Shown in pieces: positions 12,632-22,114 of a stretch of DNA of 64,000 nt (its first letter is position 1; each line of letters starts with the position of its first letter). The position numbers and the translations under genes were made by a program. The notes beneath the pieces are model-generated. The model saw only the letters and a list, made by a program, of their open reading frames with translations, was not told where the DNA came from and did not search any database. Source of the stretch: Salinibacterium sp. dk2585 (lineage in GTDB: Bacteria; Actinomycetota; Actinomycetes; Actinomycetales; Microbacteriaceae); NCBI RefSeq assembly GCF_008001035.1, contig NZ_CP042856.1:1736001-1800000 (forward strand), in the 5' to 3' direction.

Positions 12632-14269
12632 TCAGGCTGAGGCGCGCTCGTTGCCCGGGATGGCCGCCAGCAGCGCCTTCGTGTACTCGTGCTTCGGGTT
12701 CTGGAACAGTTCCTCGCTCGGCGCCGCCTCGACGATACGGCCGTCCTTCATGACACACACGTAGTCGCTGATCAGCCGCACGACCGCGAGGTCATGGCTG
12801 ATGAAGACGTAACTGAGCCCGAGTTTCACCTGCAGGTCGTCGAGCAGCGTGAGCACCTGCGACTGCACGAGCACGTCGAGGGCCGAGACCGGTTCGTCGC
12901 ACACGATGAGGTCAGGGTCGAGCGCGAGTGCTCGCGCGATTGCGACGCGCTGTCGCTGGCCGCCACTCAACTCGGAGGGGTAGCGCTTCGCCGTGTCGCT
13001 CGGCAACGCGACCTGTTCCAGTAGCTCGCGAACCTTGGCACGGCGCTCGGCGGGGGTACCGCGGCGGTAGACCTTGAGGGGTTCCTCGATGATCCGCTCG
13101 ACCGTGAACGAGGGGTTGAGCGAGGAGTACGGGTCTTGGAAGATCGGCTGCACGCGCTGGCGGAAGTCGCGCAGCTGCGCCTTCGAGAGATTCGCAACGT
13201 CATTGCCGTCGAAGAGGATGGAGCCGCTCGTGGGCTCGACGACGCGCAGCAGCATCCGTGCCGTCGTCGTCTTACCCGAGCCCGACTCCCCCACGATCGC
13301 CACGGTCGTGCCGCGGGGCACGTCGATCGTGACATCGTCGGCAGCGACAAAGTCGCCCGCCTTGCCGCGCCGGCGGAACACCTTCGTGAGCCCCCGCACC
13401 TCCATGATGTTCTCGTGTTGTCCACCCGAGGCCGCGTGCCGCTGTGGCTGCTCGCGGATGGCGGCAATGCTCGGGGCCGCCGCAACGAGTCGACGCGTGT
13501 ACTCGTGTTCGGGTGCCGTGAGGATCTGCTGGGCCGGCCCCGTCTCCACGGTGCGCCCCTGGCTCATGACGACGACGCGGGAGGCGCGCTCGGCGGCGAG
13601 GCCGAGGTCGTGCGTGATGAGCAGGACGCTCGTGCCGATCTCGTCGGTCATCCGTTCGATCTGGTCGAGGATCGTGCGCTGCACCGTGACGTCCAGGGCG
13701 CTGGTCGGCTCGTCCGCGATCAGCAGGCGCGGACGGCAGGCAAGCCCAATCGCGATGAGCGCGCGCTGGCGAAGGCCGCCAGAGAGTTCGTGGGGGTACT
13801 GCTTGGCGCGCTGGGCCGGATCGGGGATCCCCGCCGACGCCAGCACCTCGACCACCTTGCGATCGACGTCCCGTCGGGTCGCCATCTCATGTGCCAGGAG
13901 CGTCTCGGCCACCTGCGTGCCGATCTTGGAGACGGGGTTAAGGTTTGACATTGGGTCCTGCGGCACGAGTCCGATCGAGGCGCCCCGGATGCTGCGAAGC
14001 CGCGACTCCTTGGCCCCCACTAGTTCGGCTCCGTCGAAGAGGATGCTGCTGCCGGCGCCGACGCGCGCATTCCCCGGCAGGAGGCCGATGATCGCCATGG
14101 CGCTCGTCGACTTGCCAGAGCCTGACTCCCCCACGATGGCGACCGTCTCGCCCTGTGCGATGTCGAGCGAAAAGCCCGTGACCGCCTCAACGGGCCCCGA
14201 CTCGGTCGAGAAGCTGATCGCGAGATCGCGGACCTGCAGGAGAGGGGCGTGCTGTGGGGCATCCGTCAT
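12632..14269 (-). CDS. ABC transporter ATPase, two fused nucleotide-binding domains
   Basis: A 545-residue protein joining DppD-like and DppF-like ATPases. Domain 1 has Walker A GESGSGKSTSAMA, signature LSGGLRQRALIAIGLA, and Walker B LLIADEPTSALD. Domain 2 repeats the set: GESGSGKTTTARM, LSGGQRQRVAIARALA, LIVCDEPVSALD. ATG 14269 is chosen (MTDAPQHAP) with GGGGGA just upstream; the open frame reaches 14335 without family similarity. It points towards the permease genes from the opposite strand, so the importer is split over two transcripts, but it is the only ATPase nearby and very likely powers that importer. Confidence 0.92.
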   Translation of the reverse strand: MTDAPQHAPLLQVRDLAISFSTESGPVEAVTGFSLDIAQGETVAIVGESGSGKSTSAMAIIGLLPGNARVGAGSSILFDGAELVGAKESRLRSIRGASIGLVPQDPMSNLNPVSKIGTQVAETLLAHEMATRRDVDRKVVEVLASAGIPDPAQRAKQYPHELSGGLRQRALIAIGLACRPRLLIADEPTSALDVTVQRTILDQIERMTDEIGTSVLLITHDLGLAAERASRVVVMSQGRTVETGPAQQILTAPEHEYTRRLVAAAPSIAAIREQPQRHAASGGQHENIMEVRGLTKVFRRRGKAGDFVAADDVTIDVPRGTTVAIVGESGSGKTTTARMLLRVVEPTSGSILFDGNDVANLSKAQLRDFRQRVQPIFQDPYSSLNPSFTVERIIEEPLKVYRRGTPAERRAKVRELLEQVALPSDTAKRYPSELSGGQRQRVAIARALALDPDLIVCDEPVSALDVLVQSQVLTLLDDLQVKLGLSYVFISHDLAVVRLISDYVCVMKDGRIVEAAPSEELFQNPKHEYTKALLAAIPGNERASA

Positions 14270-14309
14270 TCCCCCATTGTGCCGCAGGGCACCCCATTTC
14301 GGGGGTGCT

Positions 14310-15419
14310 TCAGTGCGCGGCGAGCGGCGCCGCACTCACGGTGCGGTCGATCGTGCACTGGCCGAGCACGCGCGTGCCGACGTAGACGACGGCGGTCTGG
14401 CCCGTCGAGACACCGTTCAGGGGCACGTTTGGACGGATAACCAGCTCGCCCGCCTCGACATGGGCGAGCGCCGGAACCGGCTCCGAGTGTGCCCGCACCT
14501 GCACGTGGCAAGCGAATGGAGTGGCGGCGTCGGCGGGAGCGAGGCCCGCCCAGCTGAAGCGGCTCCCCGCGATCTCGGCGAGGTCGAGCGCCTCGCGCGG
14601 GCCCACGACGACCGTGTTCTGCTTGGGCTGGATGTCGAGCACGTAGCGAGGACGACCATCCACGCTGGGGATACCGAGATTGAGTCCTTTGCGCTGGCCG
14701 ATCGTGAAGGCCGCGGCACCCTCGTGCTTACCGACCTTGTTGCCCTCGCGATCGAGGATGATGCCGGGCTCGGCGCCCAGCCGCTCGGCGAGCCAGCCGC
14801 GCGTGTCGCCGTCGGGGATGAAGCAGATGTCGTGGCTGTCGGGCTTGCTCGCGACGCTGAAGCCGCGCTCGGCTGCCTCGGCCCGCACCTCCGCCTTGGA
14901 CGGCGTGTCGGCCAGCGGGAACATGCAGTGCTCCAGCTGCTCGGCCGTGAGCACGCCCAGCACATATGACTGGTCCTTGGCCCAGTCGGCCGCACGGTGG
15001 AGTTCACGGTTGCCGTGTTCGTCTTCACGAATCGCGGCATAGTGGCCCGTGACGACAGCGTCGAAGCCGAGGTCGAGTGCCTTCTCGAGGAGCGCCGCGA
15101 ACTTGATCTTCTCGTTGCAGCGCATGCAGGGGTTGGGCGTGCGACCCGCCTCATACTCGGCGATGAAGTCGTCGACGACATCGGCCTTGAAGCGCTCCGA
15201 GAAATCCCACACGTAGTACGGGATGCCCATGATGTTGGCAGCGCGCTGCGCGTCCATCGAGTCCTCGATGGTGCAGCATCCGCGGCTGCCGGCGCGGAGC
15301 GTGCCCGGCATTCGGCTCAGCGCGAGGTGTACGCCGACGACCTCATGGCCCGCGTCGACCGCGCGCGCGGCGGCGACCGCTGAGTCCACCCCGCCGCTCA
15401 TCGCCGCCAGAATCTTCAT
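14310..15419 (-). CDS. mnmA: tRNA 2-thiouridylase
   Basis: MnmA (369 residues) adds sulfur to U34 of Lys, Glu and Gln tRNAs. The N-terminal PP-loop [19 protein letters not shown] binds ATP. The two catalytic cysteines are in [12 protein letters not shown] and [11 protein letters not shown], and the tRNA-binding [12 protein letters not shown] segment is present. The active sulfur normally comes from a cysteine desulfurase; a candidate is encoded 3 kb away on the same strand (18364-19518), with two unrelated genes between them. Length is normal. Confidence 0.97.
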   Translation of the reverse strand: MKILAAMSGGVDSAVAAARAVDAGHEVVGVHLALSRMPGTLRAGSRGCCTIEDSMDAQRAANIMGIPYYVWDFSERFKADVVDDFIAEYEAGRTPNPCMRCNEKIKFAALLEKALDLGFDAVVTGHYAAIREDEHGNRELHRAADWAKDQSYVLGVLTAEQLEHCMFPLADTPSKAEVRAEAAERGFSVASKPDSHDICFIPDGDTRGWLAERLGAEPGIILDREGNKVGKHEGAAAFTIGQRKGLNLGIPSVDGRPRYVLDIQPKQNTVVVGPREALDLAEIAGSRFSWAGLAPADAATPFACHVQVRAHSEPVPALAHVEAGELVIRPNVPLNGVSTGQTAVVYVGTRVLGQCTIDRTVSAAPLAAH

Positions 15420-15463
15420 CGCAGCAGTCTACGCGGCCGCATCTGAGCGGTCACGGGGTGTCG

Positions 15464-16972
15464 TCAAGCGCCGTCGCACAAGGGGGTGTGGTCAGTTCCG
15501 GGTTCGATGAGGCGTGCGAGGAGTTCCACGAGCAGGCGCTCGGTGACTTCCGGCGGCAGCGCTTCCATGAGCGCGAGCACGGGCGCCATGCGGGCGGGGA
15601 GCGCCCCGCCAGCCCCGCCGAGTCCCAGGCCGGCCAAGACGGCGGCCGCCGTGTGCGAATCCATGCCGCCCGCGCCAGCCGCCGCGAGCATCCCGGCGGG
15701 GACGGATGCGAGTACATCGCGCTCCCCGGCGGAGGGAACGCCCCTCACCTCATCCGCTCCGGAGCACAGTGCAGTGCCGAGCTCCCCGAGCACCCCCTCA
15801 GTCACGGGAGTGATGGTGAGGTGCGTAGTCTTTGCCAGGCGCACGCCGTTCGCCTGCACGAGCCCCGGTTGCTGCTGCAGGAGCCACCCGTGTGCGCGCA
15901 CCGCGTCGGCCCAGTGGTGCGGGTCGACCTGGCGTGCGGCGGGTGCCGCGACATCCGTCTCGACGGCGAAGAGCGGGCCGACGGGCGCGCCGACGACGCG
16001 AAGCCCCTCGATGCCGTCGATGACGCCGCGCAGGGCCTCCGTCGCCCGCCGCATGGCGGCTGTCAGGCGAGCGAAGCCGTGCTCCCCCAGCCGCTCGATG
16101 ATGGCCCAGGCGGCCGCAAGGGAACCGGCGGACTTCGACCCCATCATCGTCGGATTCACGACGGGGTAACCAGGCCAGCGTGTCGTGGCGAAGTACTGCG
16201 CACGGTGACGATCGAGTCCGCGATGCAGCAGCACAGACGCGCCCTTGGGTGCGTAGCCGTACTTGTGCAGGTCGGCGGAGATGCTCGTGACGCCCTCGAC
16301 CGCGAAGTCCCACTGGGGCACCCCACCCCACCAGGGCAGCGCCCACCCGCCGATGCAGGCGTCGACGTGGCATGGAACTCCGGCGGCGGATGCCGCGGCG
16401 GCGACCTCATCGATGGGGTCGAGGCTCGCGTGCGGGTAGGCGGGCGCGGAGACCACGATGAGCGCAACATCCGCCGACACGCGCGCGAGCAGCTCCCCGG
16501 CATCGGCCGAACCGTCGGCGGCGACCGGTACGAGGTCGAGCTCGAGCCCGAAGTAGTGGGCAGCCTTGTGGAACGCGGCGTGCACGGTCGCGGGGGCGAG
16601 GAGCCGGGGTGTCCCAGAGCCACCCGCGGCCCTCCACAGGTCGCGGGCCGTCTTGACGGCCAGGAGGCAGCTCTCCGTGCCGCCTGAGGTGACGGAGCCG
16701 ACGACCGAGTCGTCACCATGGAGTATCCGTCGTGCGAATCCGACAACCTCGCGTTCCATGGCCGCGACCGATGGGAACGTCGTCGGATCGAGGCCATTGA
16801 CCGGCTGCATGATGCGGATCGCCTGTGCTGCGAGCTCATCGAGTTCCGCGAGGCCGGAGTCGTAGACGTAGGAGAGCACGCGTCCGCCGTGTGTCGGGGC
16901 ATCCGCTTCACGAAGCGTGCGGAGCCGGGCGAGGATCGCCTCCGATTCGGGGCTCAGCGGGGTCGCAGTCAC
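15464..16972 (-). CDS. PLP-dependent decarboxylase/lyase, group II
   Basis: Pyridoxal-phosphate enzyme (502 residues) of the group II decarboxylase fold, closest in pattern to the sphingosine-1-phosphate lyase and related amino-acid decarboxylase branch. The PLP lysine is in SADLHKYGYAPKGASV; the phosphate-binding GSVTSGGTESCLLAVKTAR and the HVDACIGGWALPW aspartate that pairs with the pyridine nitrogen are clear. The GTG start overlaps the stop of the upstream transporter gene by four bases (GTGA), so transporter and enzyme are one unit and may act on the same compound. The substrate is not identifiable from sequence. Confidence 0.82.
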   Translation of the reverse strand: MTATPLSPESEAILARLRTLREADAPTHGGRVLSYVYDSGLAELDELAAQAIRIMQPVNGLDPTTFPSVAAMEREVVGFARRILHGDDSVVGSVTSGGTESCLLAVKTARDLWRAAGGSGTPRLLAPATVHAAFHKAAHYFGLELDLVPVAADGSADAGELLARVSADVALIVVSAPAYPHASLDPIDEVAAAASAAGVPCHVDACIGGWALPWWGGVPQWDFAVEGVTSISADLHKYGYAPKGASVLLHRGLDRHRAQYFATTRWPGYPVVNPTMMGSKSAGSLAAAWAIIERLGEHGFARLTAAMRRATEALRGVIDGIEGLRVVGAPVGPLFAVETDVAAPAARQVDPHHWADAVRAHGWLLQQQPGLVQANGVRLAKTTHLTITPVTEGVLGELGTALCSGADEVRGVPSAGERDVLASVPAGMLAAAGAGGMDSHTAAAVLAGLGLGGAGGALPARMAPVLALMEALPPEVTERLLVELLARLIEPGTDHTPLCDGA

Positions 16973-18339
16973 GGTGCCTCCTGCACGATGGGGGAACGTC
17001 GCGGTTCATCGGTGTCTGCCTTGCGAAGGCGATAGTGGCGGAGGGTGACGAGGCTCGCAAGCATGAATGCCGCGGGCACGACGCTGAAGCTGAGCACGAT
17101 GCCATCGATCGCAGCGTCGGGCTGCACGGCAACGACTCCCGCGACACTCTCGACGTACCCGCTGACGGCGAGCACGATCGTGAGCACCGTCGCGCCGAAT
17201 GCCATGCCGGTGGTCTCGCCCGCCGTCCACACTCCCCCGAAGATGCCAGCGCGGCTCAGCCCCGTCACGCGTTCGTCGTGCGAGATCACATCCGGCAGCA
17301 TCGCCATGGGCAGCGACTGCATGCCCGCGTATGCTCCGCCCGCCACGGCCACCGGCAGATAGACCCACGGGCCGGGGGCCCAGAGGAGGCCGAGCATCGA
17401 CAGCGCGGCGAGGCTGAACAGCACGCTCGCGACCACGAATGCGCCGTGCTTGCCCACACGGCGAGACACCCGCCCCCAGACAGGCGCGAGCAGCAGCGCG
17501 GGCGCGATGAGCGCGACGAAGAGCAGCGTCACGGCGTCCTCGGAGCGGAGCACCCACGTCGCGACATACTGTGCGCCCGCGAGCATGAGTCCCGTCGCCA
17601 GGCCCTGCAGCACGAAGGTCGCGAGGAGGGCGCGGAACGGCTGGCTCGAGCGCAGTGCCGCGAGCCCGCCGCGGTAGGACTCCCCGAGCGACGTCCTCGG
17701 CGCGGTTCCCGGCGACGCGACGGGAGCCACACGCGAGGAGAGGAGCATCCCACCCCCGATGACGAGCCCCGCGACGACCGCCATGAGGAGGTACCCGGCA
17801 CGCGGATCATCGCCGAGTCCGCGCAGCACCGGCCCGCCTGCGCCGAAGAGCAGGATCGCGAGGGTCAGCACCACGACACGCCACGTGAGCAGGCGGGTGC
17901 GGTCGTCGTAGCCGGCCGTGAGCTCGGCGGGCAGTGCGATGTACGGCACCTGGAAGAGGCTGAACGCCGTCGCGCAGAGCAGGAACGCGAGCGCGACCCA
18001 CACTGCGGATGCCACCGGTCCGATCCCCGCGGGAACAGCGAAGGTCAGCACGAAGAAGACCGGCAGGGCGACGCCGCCAAGCACCATGAACCGTCGACGC
18101 GACCCGGTCGCGACGAGGCTCGCGTCGCTGCGCGCACCGATAACCGGGTCGATGATGACGTCCCAGATCTTCGCGAGCGTGACGACCAGCCCCGCGGCGA
18201 GCGCCGCGACACCGAGCGTGTCGGTCAGGTAGTAGACGAGCACGAGGCCCGGAAGCGTGCCGAAGCCGCCCGTTCCGAGCGAACCGACCGCGTAGGTGGC
18301 GATAGACCTACGGCTGACTGTCTGCGCCATTGCATCCAT
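16969..18339 (-). CDS. MFS transporter, sugar-cation (GPH) type
   Basis: Twelve-helix membrane transporter (456 residues). The first helices carry the signature of the glycoside-pentoside-hexuronide:cation symporter family: LPGLVLVYYLTDTLGVAAL, then KIWDVIIDPVIGARSD, and the later MLPDVISHDERVTG loop. These symporters move sugars or sugar-like compounds with H+ or Na+. Here it is translationally coupled to a PLP decarboxylase rather than a glycosidase, so the cargo might be an amine or amino-acid derivative; this is inference. ATG at 18339, with a second ATG three codons in; no strong ribosome site. Confidence 0.82.
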   Translation of the reverse strand: MDAMAQTVSRRSIATYAVGSLGTGGFGTLPGLVLVYYLTDTLGVAALAAGLVVTLAKIWDVIIDPVIGARSDASLVATGSRRRFMVLGGVALPVFFVLTFAVPAGIGPVASAVWVALAFLLCATAFSLFQVPYIALPAELTAGYDDRTRLLTWRVVVLTLAILLFGAGGPVLRGLGDDPRAGYLLMAVVAGLVIGGGMLLSSRVAPVASPGTAPRTSLGESYRGGLAALRSSQPFRALLATFVLQGLATGLMLAGAQYVATWVLRSEDAVTLLFVALIAPALLLAPVWGRVSRRVGKHGAFVVASVLFSLAALSMLGLLWAPGPWVYLPVAVAGGAYAGMQSLPMAMLPDVISHDERVTGLSRAGIFGGVWTAGETTGMAFGATVLTIVLAVSGYVESVAGVVAVQPDAAIDGIVLSFSVVPAAFMLASLVTLRHYRLRKADTDEPRRSPIVQEAP

Positions 18340-18363
18340 GGCGCCAGCATATTGGTGGCGGCG

Positions 18364-19518
18364 TCAGACGGCGCGATCGCTGAACCCCGCGCGCCGCGCG
18401 CGCTCGACCGCGGCGGGGAGGGCCGCCAGGAGGGCATCGACGTCGGCCTCGCTCGAATCATGGCCGAGCGAGAAGCGCAGGGCGCTGCGAGCATCCGCCT
18501 CCGTCAGCCCCATGCCGAGCAGCACGTGCGAGGGCTCCGGGATGCCCGCCTGGCAGGCCGAGCCCGTGCTCGCGGAGATGCCCGCCATGTCGAGCATGAA
18601 GAGCAGCGAGTCGCCCTGGCACCCCTCGAAGGTGAAGTGGGCGTTGTTGTCCAGCCGTCCCACGGGATCTCCCCGCAGCACGGCCCCCTCAACACTCGCG
18701 AGCACGCCCTCGATGAGGCGGTCGCGCAGAGGCTCGAGGGAAGAGAGCGGATGCTGCGCCGCGACGCCGAACGCGATCGCGGCGGGGGCATCCTGCGTTC
18801 CCGACCTCACGTTCCGTTGCTGCCCTCCCCCGTGGAGCAGCGGCTCGAGCGTTGCGCTTCGCGAGAGAGCGAGGGCGCCGATGCCGAGCGGCCCACCGAT
18901 CTTGTGTGCGGAGATGCTGATGGCGGATGCTCCGCTGTCGCGCAGGGAGACGGGCAGGTGCCCGTAGGCCGAGACAGCGTCCACATGCACGGGCACCCCG
19001 TGGGCTGCGGCGAGCGCCGCGAGCTCCTCGACGGGCTGGATGGTGCCCACCTCGTTGTTGGCCCAGAGGAAGGTGAGGAGTGCGATGTCGTCGTGCTTGC
19101 GCAGCGCGCTGTCGACGGCGGCGACGTCTATGCGGCCCACGTCGTCGACCGGTAGCCAGTCGACGACGGCACCCTCGTGGGCGGCCAGCCACTCGACCGT
19201 GTCGATCGTTGCGTGGTGCTCACCGCGCGGCACGAGGATCCTGGGCCTCGATGCGCCCGCGCCATTGCGCGCCCAGAAGAGTCCCTTGATGCCGAGGTTG
19301 ACCGCCTCTGTGCCGCCCGACGTGAAGACGACCTCGATGGGGTCGCAGCCGAGCGATGCCGCGACCTGCTCGCGGGCCTCCTCGAGCATCCGCTTGGCGT
19401 TCTGGCCGTGGGAGTGGATGGATGCCGGGTTGCCGACGAGATCGAGCGCCGCCACATAGGCATCGCGCACGGCAGGCAGCATCGGCGTCGTGGCCGCGTG
19501 GTCCAGGTAGACCGGCAT
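18364..19518 (-). CDS. Cysteine desulfurase, NifS/IscS type
   Basis: PLP enzyme (384 residues) that takes sulfur from cysteine as a persulfide. It opens with MPVYLDHAATTPM, has the PLP lysine in SISAHKIGGPLGIGAL, the HVDAVSAYGHLPV aspartate strand, and the persulfide-forming cysteine in STGSACQAGIPEPSH. These are the classical NifS/IscS landmarks. No iron-sulfur scaffold gene is adjacent; with mnmA on the same strand nearby, sulfur supply for tRNA thiolation is the likely role, as in other actinobacteria with a desulfurase-mnmA pair. Confidence 0.93.
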   Translation of the reverse strand: MPVYLDHAATTPMLPAVRDAYVAALDLVGNPASIHSHGQNAKRMLEEAREQVAASLGCDPIEVVFTSGGTEAVNLGIKGLFWARNGAGASRPRILVPRGEHHATIDTVEWLAAHEGAVVDWLPVDDVGRIDVAAVDSALRKHDDIALLTFLWANNEVGTIQPVEELAALAAAHGVPVHVDAVSAYGHLPVSLRDSGASAISISAHKIGGPLGIGALALSRSATLEPLLHGGGQQRNVRSGTQDAPAAIAFGVAAQHPLSSLEPLRDRLIEGVLASVEGAVLRGDPVGRLDNNAHFTFEGCQGDSLLFMLDMAGISASTGSACQAGIPEPSHVLLGMGLTEADARSALRFSLGHDSSEADVDALLAALPAAVERARRAGFSDRAV

Positions 19519-19610
19519 GCTGCTCCTTGCAGGTGAAGTGCTCGTTCCAGAACCCGTATTGGGGTAGCCCTCGTCACTGGCGTGACACGGGCCCTCATTA
19601 CTCTAGAACG

Positions 19611-21641
19611 ATGGCCACACACGATCCTCTCCGCGACCTCGGGGTGCGCGTCGACGAGGGCGGCGGTGAGCTCCGCATGTGGTCGGCCCATGCGACGGCC
19701 GTCGAGGTGTGCCTCTTCGACCACGCGGATGCCGATCGCATCGTGGCGACGGCCCCGCTCAGCCGCGACGAGCACGATGTGTGGAGTGTGCGGCATCCGC
19801 TGCTCGTACCGGGTACCCGGTATTCGTTGCGGGTGCGCGGCGAGGGCGAGCGCTTCGATGACCGGCGGAACCTGCTCGACCCCTATGCCAGGGGGCTGGT
19901 GCGCAGCCCAAGCGGCGAATGGCGTTCCTATGTGCAGGATGACGCCTTCGACTGGTGCGGGGTCAACAAGCCGCGTGTGCCGCTCGATCACACCGTCATC
20001 TATGAGGCGCACGCCAAGGGGATCTCGAAGCTCAACCCGGCGCTGCCGGAGGAGTTCCGCGGAACCTATGCCGGTCTCGCCCACGAGACGGCGATCGCGC
20101 AGCTCAAGGACTTGGGCGTGACCACCATCCAGCTGCTTCCGGTGCACCAGTCGGTGAGTGAGGAACGACTCACCAAGCTCGGTTTCAGCAACTACTGGGG
20201 CTACAACACCCTCAACTTCTTCACGCCCCACACGGAGTACGCGTCGGCCGCTGCCAGGGCCGGCGGCACTGCGGCGGTGCTGCGCGAGTTCAAGGGCATG
20301 GTCAAGCTGCTGCACGAGGCCGGCCTCGAGGTCGTCCTCGATGTCGTCTACAACCACACCTCCGAGCAGGGGCCGGGCGGGCCCACGACAAGTTTCCGAG
20401 GGATCGACGACGCCTCCTACTACCGGCAGGATGCCGACGGCAACTACGTCGACGTCACCGGATGCGGCAACTCCCTCAATACCTCGGTGCCCGCGGTGCA
20501 GCGGCTCGTCCTCGATTCGCTGCGGTATTGGGCGAATGAGGTGCAGGTCGACGGGTTCCGCTTCGATCTGGCCGCGACGCTGGGGCGCAATGCCGCCCAC
20601 GAGTTTGACCCGGAGCATCCGCTGCTCCAGGCGATCATCGAAGACCCCCAACTGCAGGGGGTGAAGATGATTGCCGAGCCGTGGGATGTTGGCGTGGGCG
20701 GTTGGCAGACGGGCAACTTTCCCGCGGGTTGGATGGAGTGGAACGACGGCTACCGCGACCGGATGCGCGACTTCTGGCTCTCGGACATCGCCGCAGAGCG
20801 TCACCACGGCACCGCGAGCCAGGGCATCGGCAGCATGACGCGGCGCTTCGCAGGCTCCGCGCACGTGTTCAACCAAGAGCGCGGACCGCTCGCGAGTGTC
20901 AACTTCATCACGGCCCACGACGGTTTCACGATGGCAGACCTGACCTCCTACAACCGCAAGCACAACCTCGGCAACGGCGAGTTCAACCGCGACGGCACCG
21001 ATAACAACCACTCCTTCAACCACGGGTGGGAGGGGCCGAGCGACGATCCCGAGATCACGACCTGCCGGCGCAAGGCCATGCGCAATCTCCTCGGCACGCT
21101 GCTGCTGTCGGCGGGCATCCCCATGATCACGGCTGGCGACGAGTTCGGTCGCAGCCAGCGCGGCAACAACAACGCCTACTGCCACGACGACGAGCTCAGC
21201 TGGTTGCCGTGGGAGCACGAGGAGTGGCAGCGCGACCTGTTCGAGATCTCCAAGAAGCTGCTCCGGCTGCGGCGGGAGAACCCCGCGCTGCGCCCGGTGC
21301 GCTTCGGCAAGCTGGGCGAGAAGGTGCCGTCGGCGAGCGAGATGCACTGGTACAACGCCGCGGGCTCCGAGATGTCGATCGAGGACTGGGACTCCCCCAG
21401 CCAGCGCGTCTCCCAGTACCTCGCGGCGTCGACACCCGAGCACGAGGGGTTCAACCGCATCCTCCTCGTTGTGCAGGGGCGCGAGTCGGAGGAGTTCGTG
21501 TGCCTCCCGGAGCATCCCGGCGTCAGCGACTACATGCTGCTGTGGGATTCGGCCCTCGACATCACTGGCCCCGACGTGCACGCGCCCGGTTCGAAGGTGC
21601 GAATGGCGCCGACGTCGATGCAGCTCTTCCTGGCCCGCTGA
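19611..21641 (+). CDS. glgX: Glycogen debranching enzyme
   Basis: GlgX-type isoamylase (676 residues) that hydrolyses alpha-1,6 branches of glycogen left after phosphorylase action. It has an N-terminal carbohydrate-binding domain (GGELRMWSAHATAVEVCLF) and a GH13 barrel with VYEAHAKGISKLNP, DVVYNHTSEQGP, the nucleophile aspartate in VDGFRFDLAATLGR, the acid/base glutamate in KMIAEPWDVGVGGW and the ITAHDGFTMADLTSYNRKHN site. ATG 19611 is chosen; the open frame upstream runs through the divergent desulfurase. Its stop shares a base with the next start (TGATG). Confidence 0.95.
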   Translation: MATHDPLRDLGVRVDEGGGELRMWSAHATAVEVCLFDHADADRIVATAPLSRDEHDVWSVRHPLLVPGTRYSLRVRGEGERFDDRRNLLDPYARGLVRSPSGEWRSYVQDDAFDWCGVNKPRVPLDHTVIYEAHAKGISKLNPALPEEFRGTYAGLAHETAIAQLKDLGVTTIQLLPVHQSVSEERLTKLGFSNYWGYNTLNFFTPHTEYASAAARAGGTAAVLREFKGMVKLLHEAGLEVVLDVVYNHTSEQGPGGPTTSFRGIDDASYYRQDADGNYVDVTGCGNSLNTSVPAVQRLVLDSLRYWANEVQVDGFRFDLAATLGRNAAHEFDPEHPLLQAIIEDPQLQGVKMIAEPWDVGVGGWQTGNFPAGWMEWNDGYRDRMRDFWLSDIAAERHHGTASQGIGSMTRRFAGSAHVFNQERGPLASVNFITAHDGFTMADLTSYNRKHNLGNGEFNRDGTDNNHSFNHGWEGPSDDPEITTCRRKAMRNLLGTLLLSAGIPMITAGDEFGRSQRGNNNAYCHDDELSWLPWEHEEWQRDLFEISKKLLRLRRENPALRPVRFGKLGEKVPSASEMHWYNAAGSEMSIEDWDSPSQRVSQYLAASTPEHEGFNRILLVVQGRESEEFVCLPEHPGVSDYMLLWDSALDITGPDVHAPGSKVRMAPTSMQLFLAR

Positions 21642-22114
21642 TGGCGGTCGGCACCCCTGCGACCGTGGCGCTCGATGCTGCGGGCATCCGCTACTCGGTG
21701 CACAGCTACGAGCACGACCCCAGCAATACGAACTTCGGGCTTGAGGCGGCGGAAGCGATCGGCGTCGATCCCGACCGCGTCTTCAAGACCCTGCTGGCGG
21801 ATGTCGATGGTCGCCTCGTCGTAGGTCTCGTGCCCGTCTCGGGCAAGCTCGACCTCAAGGCGCTCGCTGCGGCCGTCGGCAGCAAGAAGGCGGTGATGGC
21901 CGACCCTTCCGTCGCACAGCGTCGCACCGGCTACGTCGTCGGCGGCATCAGCCCGATCGGGCAGAAGATGCGCCACGACACGGTCATCGACGAGACGGCC
22001 GAGCTGTGGGACACCGTCTTCGTGAGCGGCGGACGGCGCGGGCTCGATATCGAGCTGGCCCCGTCAGACCTGGTGCGCGTCACCGACGCGCTCGTGTTCG
22101 ACATCGCCCGCTGA
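21641..22114 (+). CDS. YbaK/EbsC-type aminoacyl-tRNA deacylase
   Basis: A 157-residue editing-domain protein, probably a Cys-tRNA(Pro) or related mischarged-tRNA deacylase. Family features: EAAEAIGVDPDRVFKTLLAD with the conserved lysine, the VPVSGKLDLKALA strand-helix, and KKAVMADPSVAQRRTGYVVGGISPIG, the glycine-rich substrate pocket. ATG 21641 lies inside the glgX stop region, so expression is coupled to glgX although the functions are unrelated. The last 51 bases overlap antisense with the end of the signal peptidase gene. Confidence 0.9.
   Translation: MAVGTPATVALDAAGIRYSVHSYEHDPSNTNFGLEAAEAIGVDPDRVFKTLLADVDGRLVVGLVPVSGKLDLKALAAAVGSKKAVMADPSVAQRRTGYVVGGISPIGQKMRHDTVIDETAELWDTVFVSGGRRGLDIELAPSDLVRVTDALVFDIAR

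Noticed and set aside
19128-21581. 817-codon minus-strand frame opposite glgX
   Set aside because: Shadow of glgX and of the desulfurase in another frame.
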